This document shows, in pieces, positions 6,534-12,138 of a stretch of 12,138 nucleotides of DNA (its first letter is position 1; each line of letters starts with the position of its first letter). The notes below the pieces were generated by a model that saw only the letters and a list, made by a program, of their open reading frames with translations, had not been told where the DNA came from and did not search any database. Origin of the DNA: Chloroflexota bacterium (GTDB lineage: Bacteria; Chloroflexota; UBA6077; FW602-bin22; JACPQP01); contig JACPQP010000462.1 of assembly GCA_016190465.1 (NCBI GenBank), positions 1 to 12,138 of the forward strand, in the 5' to 3' direction. The translations under genes were made by a program, and so were the position numbers.

Positions 6534-7550
6534 GTGACAACAGAGCAGGCGAGCGTCCGGATCGGCATCATTGGTTGCGGCGGCATGGCGCACTATCACA
6601 TCCGCGAGCTTCTTGGCATCCCCGAGGTCGAGATCGCCGCGCTCAGCGACGTCAGCGAGGCGAGCATCGGCCGCACGCGCGAGCGGTTCCGGGCGCTGCG
6701 CGCGGTGCCCGCGTACGACAATCACCGCGCGATGCTCGCCCAGGAGCGGTTGGATGGCGTGCTGATCGCCACCCCCCACAATCTGCACTACGAGCCGGCC
6801 AGCCACGCGCTGGAAGCGGGCTGCAACGTGCTGGTCGAGAAGCCGTTCGTGCCGACGCCGGCCGAGGCCCGCGAGCTGGTCGACCAGGCGGCACGAGCCG
6901 GTCGATTGCTCGCCGTCGGCTATCAACGGCGGGGCATGGGCGCCTACCGCTACATGCGTCAGGCGATCGCCAGTGGCCGCCTGGGGCAGATCCACTTCGC
7001 CAACGCCCTGCTGAGCCAGAACTGGCTCCGCGGCACGAAGGGGACCTGGCGGCAGGATCCGACGATGAGCTGTGGCGGCGAGCTGAACGACTCCGGTAGC
7101 CACATCGTGAACGTGCTGCTGTTCCTGATCGACGACCGCCCGGTCGAGGTCTACGCCCGGACGGACAACCTGGGCGCCCCGGTCGACATCAATAGTGGCC
7201 TGATCGTTCGGTTCCGCAACGGCGTGACCGCCACGTTCGACATGATCGGCCACGCGGCCTACTGGCACGAGCAGGTGCAGGTGTGGGGCGACCAGGGAAC
7301 GGTGACCTATCAGGACGGGCGCGTCACCGAGCGGGTGCTGGGAAGTCCCCACGTCGCCGAGATGGTGACGCTGGAGCCAAACGTCGCGGTCGTCCGCAAC
7401 TTCGTCGACGCGATCCTGGGCCGCGCCGAGCTGTACTCGCCGGCCGCCACAGTGATCGATTGCATCGAGCTGACCGCGGCCGCGTTCCGCTCGGCCGCGC
7501 TCAACGCTCCGGTCCAACTGGCGGAGGCGCCGGCTCCAGCGGGAGCCTGA
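6534..7550 (+). CDS. Gfo/Idh/MocA-family NAD(P)-dependent oxidoreductase
   Basis: A 338-residue enzyme with the two domains of this family. The N-terminal Rossmann fold carries the dinucleotide motif GIIGCGGMA (11-19), an acidic SDVSE segment after the second strand (38-42), IATPHNLHYEPA (78-89) and LVEKPF (100-105), whose lysine is the usual catalytic residue. The C-terminal domain has GYQRR (129-133), W172 near RGTKGTW, and NDSGSHIVN with D186 and H190, the family's substrate-binding/catalytic pair. Such enzymes oxidise or reduce sugars, inositols or related polyols. The substrate cannot be assigned from this sequence. The GTG at 6534 is preferred over an ATG at 6486 because AGGAGAGG (6521-6528) lies 5 bases before it and the Rossmann strand follows immediately. 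It is divergent from the acetamidase and shares the promoter region. No sugar transporter or isomerase gene is nearby to narrow the role. Confidence 0.9.
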   Translation: MTTEQASVRIGIIGCGGMAHYHIRELLGIPEVEIAALSDVSEASIGRTRERFRALRAVPAYDNHRAMLAQERLDGVLIATPHNLHYEPASHALEAGCNVLVEKPFVPTPAEARELVDQAARAGRLLAVGYQRRGMGAYRYMRQAIASGRLGQIHFANALLSQNWLRGTKGTWRQDPTMSCGGELNDSGSHIVNVLLFLIDDRPVEVYARTDNLGAPVDINSGLIVRFRNGVTATFDMIGHAAYWHEQVQVWGDQGTVTYQDGRVTERVLGSPHVAEMVTLEPNVAVVRNFVDAILGRAELYSPAATVIDCIELTAAAFRSAALNAPVQLAEAPAPAGA

Positions 7551-7597
7551 GCCACGGCGGAGACCCGAGACACGGTCGGTATCAGGAAGCGTACGAT

Positions 7598-7647
7598 GGT
7601 TTTGGGGACACCCCAAACCCCGCCAGGACGGGCTCCGCCCTTCCTGG
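7598..7647 (+). terminator. Two tandem hairpins after the oxidoreductase gene, possible terminator
   Basis: First hairpin: GGTTTTGGGG (7598-7607), loop ACA, CCCCAAACC (7611-7619), with one bulged T. Second: CCAGGACGGGC (7623-7633), loop TCC, GCCCTTCCTGG (7637-7647), with one mismatch. They begin 47 bases after the stop codon at 7550. There is no T-tract, so a non-canonical terminator or a repeat is equally possible. Confidence 0.4.
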
Positions 7648-7697
7648 ACCTTCCCGAGACGCAGGTGAACTTTCCGAGACCTACTGAGGACGCGGGT

Positions 7698-7758
7698 TCA
7701 CCACAAAGGCGCAAGGAGCACAAAGGCATAAGGGCACCTCTTCGTGTCTTTGTGGTGA
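7698..7758. repeat. CACCACAAAG-type inverted repeat, copy A
   Basis: TCACCACAAAG (7698-7708) is matched perfectly in inverse by CTTTGTGGTGA (7748-7758). The inside is purine-rich on the left (GCGCAAGGAGCACAAAGG) and pyrimidine-rich on the right (CTCTTCGTGT), so the pairing extends imperfectly inward. It lies in the 266-base gap before the Nudix gene. It has the same ends and style as copy B at 10906-10993 and appears to be a dispersed non-coding element. Confidence 0.75.
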
Positions 7759-7816
7759 GATCCCCGTTCTTCGAGGCCGTGTGATGTGATTCGCCGGATT
7801 GGGGGAGCATTGTGCG

Positions 7817-8383
7817 ATGAAGTACTGTCCGAAGTGCGGCCGCGAGCTGACGACCCGCCCGGAGGGTGGGCGTGACCGGCTCGCCTGCCCGGCCTGCCCG
7901 TACGTCTACTTTGGCGACTTCAGCATCGGCGTGGGCGGCGTGGTCATCCGCGACGGCCGGGCGCTCCTCATCCGGCGCGGCCAGGAGCCGCGCCGGGGCT
8001 GGTGGCAGATACCGGGCGGCTACGTCGAGCACGACGAGGAGTTCGACCGGGCGGTCGTCCGCGAGGTCTTCGAGGAGGCCGGTGTCCACACCCGCGTGGT
8101 CGACGTCCTCGGCCTCCGGAACTCGGTCGGCGCGCCCAGCACGAACGTCTACGTCGTCTTTCGCCTCGAGCCGCTCTCCGGCGAGCCGACCTGCGATGGC
8201 GACGAGATCACCGGCGCCGGCTACTTCTCGCTCGACGCGCTGGAGACGATGGAGAAGGTGCAGAGCCTGAGCAAGTGGGCCATCCGCGCCGCCCTCGTCG
8301 ACCGCCCGGGCTTTCGGCACGTCGCCGAGGCCGACCTGATCCGCCCCGGCTACGTCCTGTACGGTCTGGATGGCGCCGGCTAG
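7817..8383 (+). CDS. Zinc-ribbon Nudix hydrolase
   Basis: A 188-residue protein. An N-terminal zinc ribbon is formed by C4, C7, C24 and C27 (CPKCG and CPAC). The Nudix fold follows, with a complete Nudix box at residues 68-90: G68, E74, R82-E83, E86-E87 and G89, in GYVEHDEEFDRAVVREVFEE. All metal-binding glutamates are kept, so it should be active. Nudix enzymes with this type of N-terminal ribbon split nucleoside-diphosphate-linked compounds, for example ADP-ribose or NADH-type dinucleotides; the substrate here is not predictable. It is cytoplasmic. The ATG at 7817 is chosen because the ribbon cysteines start at residue 4 and a GGGGGAG lies about 10 bases upstream; a TTG at 7799 in frame is less likely. 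Its TAG stop is immediately followed by ATG (8384), the apparent ancestral start of the kinase gene. Confidence 0.92.
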   Translation: MKYCPKCGRELTTRPEGGRDRLACPACPYVYFGDFSIGVGGVVIRDGRALLIRRGQEPRRGWWQIPGGYVEHDEEFDRAVVREVFEEAGVHTRVVDVLGLRNSVGAPSTNVYVVFRLEPLSGEPTCDGDEITGAGYFSLDALETMEKVQSLSKWAIRAALVDRPGFRHVAEADLIRPGYVLYGLDGAG

Positions 8384-8439
8384 ATGATCCCTTCTGGCGC
8401 GATTCTTGCTGCGCTCCTCAACTCGTTCTGGAGTATGCG

Positions 8440-10749
8440 GTGCAGCACCGGAGTTCTCCCCGCGGTGAGCAGTTCGGCGCGGCCATCGCCGGGGTCGCCC
8501 GGGCGGTGGCCGAACATCGGCAGCTCGCCCACCTGGTCCTGGCTATCCCCGACCAGGTGGTGGCGGCGCTACTGGCGCGCAGCGCTTACGTCTGCTTCGC
8601 CGACGTGACCCGCCGAGCGCTTCGGCTGGCCGGCCACCGCAACCTCCCCCCCGACCTGGTCCGGCGGCTCGAGCGGGTATCCTTCGATGCATCTCTGCTG
8701 CCCGCCTGGGCGGCGGCCACCCAGCAGGTGCGGGTGGTCGAAGACGTGTCGGCGCTGCCTCCGCCGGACCGTGCGGCGGCGCTCGACGATGGGGCGCGCA
8801 GCGCCCTGGCCATCCCGCTGCTGGCTGGCGGCGAGATGGTCGGGGTGTTGGGGTACACCTATCCCCAGCCCCACCACTTCACTCCTGACGAGCTGACGGC
8901 AGCCCGCACGATGGCCGACATCGTCTCCGTGGGGATCGTCGGCCTCCAGGCGCGCGAGGCCCAGCGGCGACTGCACGGCCAGGTCGAGGCCATCAGCCAT
9001 GCCAGCCTGACCATCTCCGATACCCTGGCGATCGTGGCCGCCGCCGATCTCCAGGCCGCCCTTCAGCGGCCTCAGCCCACTCCTCCGGCCCGGGAGGAGC
9101 CCCTCCCCGCCTTCGACGTGCGGGCGATCCTCCAGGCGATCGTGGACCAGGCGCGCCTGATCGCGGGCGCGGAGTACGCCGCGCTCGGGATCGTCGCGGG
9201 CTGGCCCCTCTCCCCTGGTGGGAGAGGGGTAGGGGGAGAGGGGGCCGCGGACCCCTCGCGCAAGTTCCAGCCCTGGGTCTTCAGCGGTATCTCCCAGGAG
9301 CAAGCCGCGGTGATTGGCCCGTATCCCCGGCCGGTCGGAACGCTGGGACTGGTGGCGCGCGAGGGGCAGCCGATCCGGGTGCCCGATGTCCGCCAGCACG
9401 CCGCCTTCGCCGGCTTCCCGGCGCACCACCCCGCGATGACCAGCTTCCTGGGAGTGCCCATCAGCTACCACGGCCGGAGCATGGGAAACCTCTACCTCGC
9501 CAACAAGGTGGGAGCCGAGGAGTTCAGCGAGGAGGACCAGCGGGCGATCGAGGTGCTGGCCCGGCACGCCGCCCTGGCGGTGGAGCACGCCCGGGTCCAC
9601 GACCAGCTTGTCCGCGACATCGTCGAGCGCCGGCGAGCGGAGGCCGAGCGCGAGCACCTGCTCGAGCAACTGGATTCCGAGCGGGTCTGGCTGCGCACGG
9701 TCATCGACCGCTCGCCGGTCGGCATCATCCTGCTGGAGGGTGCGGGCGGGGAGCGGATTGTGGCCAACCGACGGGCCGAAGAACTCTTCGGCCACCCCAT
9801 CCCGGGCACCGCGGGCCTCGCCGGTTACGTGGGGGAGATTCGCCACGCCGATGGCACGACGTTCTCTCTCGAGGACCTTCAGTCGATCCACCCGCTGCGT
9901 CGCCACTTCACGGGGGAGGAGTTGCTCCTGCACCGGCCGGATGGCCAGGAGGTGCCCATCCTGGCGAGCGCGGGCCCAATCCAGGCTACGGCGGGCGACG
10001 CCATCGGGGCAATCATCGTGTTCGAGGACATCACCCCCATCAAGGAATTGGAGCGCCTGCGCGAGGAGTGGACCTCGGTTGTCGCGCACGACCTGCGCAC
10101 GCCGATCGCCGTCATCAGCGGCTACGCCCAGCTCCTCGAGCGGGTCAGTCGAAGGGGTGGCCGCTCGCCCGAGGAGCAGCACGCCATGTCGGCGATCCGG
10201 GCCAGTGCCGAACACCTGAACCGGATGGTCTCGGACCTCCTCGACGCGTCGCGCATCGAAGCGCGGCGCCTGAAGATCGAGCGGCAGCGGGTGGACCTGC
10301 CGGCGCTGGTGCGGGAGATGGTGGGGCGCACGGCGGCGATCATCGACGGTCACCGGGTGCGCGTGGAGGTACGAGGCGACATCGCCCCCATCTGGGCTGA
10401 TCCCGGCCGCGTCGAGCAGGTGCTGAGCAACCTCCTCACCAACGCCGCCAAGTACAGCTATCCCGATACGGAGATCCAGGTGGAGGTGGAGCGCCGCGAT
10501 GGCGAGGCCCAGGTATCGGTGACGAACCAGGGGTCGGGCATCCCGCCGGAGGAGATCCCTCACCTCTTCACCCGCTTCTACCGGACCCGTGGCGCCCAGG
10601 CCGGACGCACCGCCGGCGTCGGCCTGGGGCTCTACATCGCCCGGGGGCTGGTCGAGGCGCACGGCGGCCGCATCTGGGCCACGAGCAGCCCTGGCCAGAC
10701 CACGACCTTCGCCTTCACCCTGCCGGTCGCCGCGCCGGACGGGGCGTAG
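8440..10749 (+). CDS. Soluble GAF-GAF-PAS sensor histidine kinase
   Basis: A 769-residue histidine kinase without membrane segments, so a cytoplasmic sensor. Domains in order: GAF 1 (about 30-170), a linker, GAF 2 (about 225-385), a coiled coil (about 385-415), PAS (about 415-535), HisKA (538-605) with phosphoacceptor H550 in VVAHDLRTP, and HATPase_c (about 650-765) with the N box LLTNAAKYSYP, NQGSGIPPEEI, FTRFYRTRG and GVGLGLYIARGLVEAHGG. All catalytic boxes are intact. Residues 255-268 (WPLSPGGRGVGGEG) are encoded by a palindromic repeat and interrupt GAF 2. GTG 8440 is the first plausible in-frame start, with GGAG six bases upstream. However, ATG 8384, in another frame, encodes MIPSGAILAALLNSF, which would join smoothly to LEYAVQH after one added base, so the 5' end may carry a frameshift. 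No partner response regulator is in the window, so the output is unknown. Confidence 0.88.
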   Translation: MQHRSSPRGEQFGAAIAGVARAVAEHRQLAHLVLAIPDQVVAALLARSAYVCFADVTRRALRLAGHRNLPPDLVRRLERVSFDASLLPAWAAATQQVRVVEDVSALPPPDRAAALDDGARSALAIPLLAGGEMVGVLGYTYPQPHHFTPDELTAARTMADIVSVGIVGLQAREAQRRLHGQVEAISHASLTISDTLAIVAAADLQAALQRPQPTPPAREEPLPAFDVRAILQAIVDQARLIAGAEYAALGIVAGWPLSPGGRGVGGEGAADPSRKFQPWVFSGISQEQAAVIGPYPRPVGTLGLVAREGQPIRVPDVRQHAAFAGFPAHHPAMTSFLGVPISYHGRSMGNLYLANKVGAEEFSEEDQRAIEVLARHAALAVEHARVHDQLVRDIVERRRAEAEREHLLEQLDSERVWLRTVIDRSPVGIILLEGAGGERIVANRRAEELFGHPIPGTAGLAGYVGEIRHADGTTFSLEDLQSIHPLRRHFTGEELLLHRPDGQEVPILASAGPIQATAGDAIGAIIVFEDITPIKELERLREEWTSVVAHDLRTPIAVISGYAQLLERVSRRGGRSPEEQHAMSAIRASAEHLNRMVSDLLDASRIEARRLKIERQRVDLPALVREMVGRTAAIIDGHRVRVEVRGDIAPIWADPGRVEQVLSNLLTNAAKYSYPDTEIQVEVERRDGEAQVSVTNQGSGIPPEEIPHLFTRFYRTRGAQAGRTAGVGLGLYIARGLVEAHGGRIWATSSPGQTTTFAFTLPVAAPDGA
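9205..9244. repeat. Palindromic C/G-rich repeat inside the kinase coding sequence
   Basis: CCCCTCTCCC (9205-9214) and GGGAGAGGGG (9220-9229) form a perfect 10-bp stem around a 5-base loop, followed by TAGGGGGAGAGGGGG. The 16 bases 9226-9241 are identical to 6394-6409 in the large intergenic repeat. Here the element is in frame and free of stops, adding roughly 14 residues to the second GAF domain. Confidence 0.75.
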
Positions 10750-10782
10750 CAGCGTGATGGGTCACGGTCTCACGGGCCTCTA

Positions 10783-10807
10783 ACGCGCAGCAGCTACTCC
10801 GGCGCGT
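10783..10807 (+). terminator. Short hairpin after the kinase gene, weak terminator candidate
   Basis: ACGCGC (10783-10788) pairs with GCGCGT (10802-10807) around a 13-base loop, 34 bases after the kinase stop. The stem is short and no T-run follows, so this is only a candidate. Confidence 0.2.
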
Positions 10808-10850
10808 AATATCGACCACGATCGGCCCGACGGAGAGGCGTTCGGACCAC

Positions 10851-10883
10851 GAAAGGCGCGAAACGAACGCGAAAGGCGCGAAA
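10851..10883. repeat. 13-base direct repeat at 20-base period
   Basis: GAAAGGCGCGAAA occurs at 10851-10863 and again at 10871-10883, separated by CGAACGC. It lies in the kinase-to-secreted-protein gap just before the CACCACGAAGG inverted repeat and has the same A/G-rich style, so it may be a degenerate part of the same repeat region. No gene is seen in 10750-11014. Confidence 0.6.
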
Positions 10884-10905
10884 GGGTGAGATCCCGGAAC
10901 CGGAC

Positions 10906-10993
10906 TCACCACGAAGGCACAAAGGGCACAAGGCAGTTGGTCGACAGGTGCCTGGCCGGCGACGTCTTCGTGTCCTTTGTGCCTTTGTGGTGA
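10906..10993. repeat. CACCACAAAG-type inverted repeat, copy B
   Basis: The 28-base left arm (10906-10933) and the inverse of the right arm (10966-10993) agree at 24 positions. All four differences are A/G transitions, so G-U pairs would keep an RNA stem. The outer ends TCACCAC/GTGGTGA match copy A at 7698-7758. It ends 21 bases before the start codon of the secreted-protein gene, so it would lie in or next to that gene's leader. Confidence 0.8.
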
Positions 10994-11014
10994 ACTCCCG
11001 AGTGGAGGCCTGGG

Positions 11015-12138
11015 GTGAGGGCGGTTCTGGTCATTGTGTTCCTCGCGCAGTTCGCGGTGGCGGCGCCAGCGGCGGCGGCGCCCGCGCCGGCCGACTGGGC
11101 GCTGCCGAGCGGCTGGTTCTTCACCCAGACCGGCGGCAAATCGGGCGGCGGCTTTGCCGTGACCGACGACGGGGGCATCCCCTTCTGGACGGCGTTCCAG
11201 CGCTTCGGCGGCGTGGACGCGGTCGGCTATCCGGTCTCGCAGCGCTTCGCCTGGGACGGCTTCGTCGTCCAGGCGTTCCAGCGGGTCGTCTTCCAGTGGA
11301 ATCCCCACGACCGGGCCGTCTACTTCGTCAACGTCTTCGACCGGCTCAGCGGGCTCGGCCGCGACGACTGGCTGCGCACCGTCCGCCAGACGCCGCGGCC
11401 GATCGCGATCGACGAGCGCGGCAAGGGCTGGGCGGTGATCGTCCGGGGCCGCCTGGCGCTGCTCGACGCCCGCCCGGCTATGCGGGAGAAGTACTTCGCG
11501 GTGGTCGGCGACGCCATCCAGATGAACGGCCTGCCGACCTCGGCCGTAGCGGACATGGGCAACCACTACGCGCTGCGGGCGCAGCGGGTGGTCTTCCAGG
11601 AGTGGAAGGAGGACGTCCCCTGGGCGAAGAAGGGCCAGGTGACCGTCGCCCTGGGGGGTGACATCGCCAAAGAGATCGGGCTGTTCCCGACGGAGGCGAC
11701 GACGCCGGTCATCCGCTACACCCACTCGGTCGAGGGCTTCAGCCTGCTCGTCCCGGCCCACTGGACGCGCCAGGAGGGAACCTCGGTCGCGCGGGTCATC
11801 CTGGCCGGGCCGATCGAGGGGAAGGGGGCCTCGCCCAGCATCAGCGTCCGCCTCGAGCCGAAGGTCCAGGCGGCGAATCGCGACCCCGCCGGCCGGCCGA
11901 TGCCGGGCTACACGCTGCTCTCGACCGAGCCGACGACGGTTGCCGGCCTTCCCGCCACCCGCCGAGTGTATGTCCTCGGCAGCAAGTACGAGTACGACGC
12001 CCAGGTGATTGAGGTGACGCTCGTGGCCGGCGACCAGGTGTACACCATCAACGCCGCCGCGGCCCGGGAGCGCTTCGCCCGCCACTCCCCGACCTTCGAG
12101 CTGGCGCTGAGCAGCTTCCGCGTGGGGAGGGGGGACTG
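11015..12138 (+). CDS. Secreted protein with FQR/GYPVS module and PsbP/DcrB-like domain (3' end cut off)
   Basis: The reading frame is open from GTG 11015 to the right edge, about 374 codons with no stop, so the gene is partial here. GGAGG (11004-11008) lies 6 bases before the GTG. A signal peptide is clear: a short R2 charge, hydrophobic residues 4-15, and an Ala-rich cleavage region near 16-24. Next, residues 47-96 carry GIPFWTAFQRFGGVDAVGYP followed by SQRF and QAFQRVVFQW, a module common in secreted Chloroflexota proteins and reminiscent of LGFP-type repeats. A second, weaker copy (about 158-197, YFAVVGDAIQMNGLPTS to QRVVFQEW) follows. From about 236 on (YTHSVEGFSLLVPAHWTRQEG to FELALSSFRVG) the pattern resembles PsbP/DcrB-like proteins, which are often extracytoplasmic. 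The C-terminal motif suggests that only a few residues are missing. The role is unknown; cell-surface binding is a guess. Confidence 0.85.
   Translation, partial: MRAVLVIVFLAQFAVAAPAAAAPAPADWALPSGWFFTQTGGKSGGGFAVTDDGGIPFWTAFQRFGGVDAVGYPVSQRFAWDGFVVQAFQRVVFQWNPHDRAVYFVNVFDRLSGLGRDDWLRTVRQTPRPIAIDERGKGWAVIVRGRLALLDARPAMREKYFAVVGDAIQMNGLPTSAVADMGNHYALRAQRVVFQEWKEDVPWAKKGQVTVALGGDIAKEIGLFPTEATTPVIRYTHSVEGFSLLVPAHWTRQEGTSVARVILAGPIEGKGASPSISVRLEPKVQAANRDPAGRPMPGYTLLSTEPTTVAGLPATRRVYVLGSKYEYDAQVIEVTLVAGDQVYTINAAAARERFARHSPTFELALSSFRVGRGD

Noticed and set aside
6239..6586. N-terminal extension of the acetamidase through the repeat
   Set aside because: The open frame continues to 6586, but the good ribosome binding site and GTG at 6238, plus the palindromic repeat, indicate that the extension is not translated.
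6519..7616. Minus-strand 365-codon open frame opposite the oxidoreductase
   Set aside because: The Rossmann, EKP and DxGxH motifs place the real gene on the plus strand.
8002..8439. Extension of the kinase frame upstream into the Nudix gene
   Set aside because: These codons are Arg/Pro-rich, overlap a well-supported Nudix gene in another frame and have no domain similarity.
8569..10662. Minus-strand 697-codon open frame opposite the histidine kinase
   Set aside because: The kinase boxes on the plus strand are intact. The antisense product is low-complexity and has no family motif.
7698..10993. CRISPR array from the CACCAC repeats
   Set aside because: Only two inverted copies 3 kb apart, no regular spacers and no cas genes.
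10715..12085. Minus-strand 456-codon open frame opposite the secreted-protein gene
   Set aside because: The plus strand has a signal peptide, a ribosome binding site and domain similarity. The minus frame also runs through the repeat region (peptides such as CALCAFVVS), a typical artefact.

Overview
This is a high-GC window (roughly two-thirds G+C by eye) from a bacterium, most plausibly a chromosome of the Thermomicrobia/Sphaerobacter side of the Chloroflexota. That placement is inference. It rests on the GC-rich codon use, a secreted protein with the FQR/GYPVS-type module common in that group, a membrane glycosyltransferase with a trailing soluble domain, a cytoplasmic GAF-GAF-PAS histidine kinase, promoter-like TTGTA/TACAAT boxes, and intergenic C/G-rich and CACCACAAAGG palindromic repeats. 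No rRNA, tRNA, CRISPR array, transposase or phage gene was seen.

Layout, left to right. A leftward lactonase-family beta-propeller gene (37-1152) is divergent from a rightward two-gene toxin-antitoxin cassette: an AbrB/MazE-fold antitoxin (1286-1564) that overlaps a PIN-domain VapC-type toxin (1561-1971). Three leftward genes follow. In transcription order they are an acetamidase/formamidase with an unusual N-terminal helical extension (4991-6238), a large GT-C type membrane glycosyltransferase overlapping it by 4 bp (3126-4994), and a WecG/TagA/CpsF glycosyltransferase (2151-2957). A divergent control region (6239-6533) holds a 149-bp palindromic repeat and a nearly symmetric two-way promoter candidate, and separates them from a rightward Gfo/Idh/MocA oxidoreductase (6534-7550). 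Then come a zinc-ribbon Nudix hydrolase (7817-8383), a soluble multi-sensor histidine kinase (8440-10749) and a secreted protein that runs off the right edge (11015 onward).

How they work together: the two glycosyltransferases fit surface glycan or cell-wall polymer assembly. The acetamidase is tied to the membrane glycosyltransferase only by translational overlap. The toxin-antitoxin pair is self-contained. The histidine kinase has no response regulator beside it. The right-hand genes look like single units separated by repeat-bearing gaps, not one pathway.

I do not see a convincing new multi-gene system. The most interesting signals are structural: a C/G-rich palindromic repeat family present once in a 5' leader and once in frame inside the kinase's second GAF domain; a bidirectional promoter candidate in which each -35 overlaps the opposing -10; a probable one-base frameshift at the kinase start; and the helical extension on the acetamidase.
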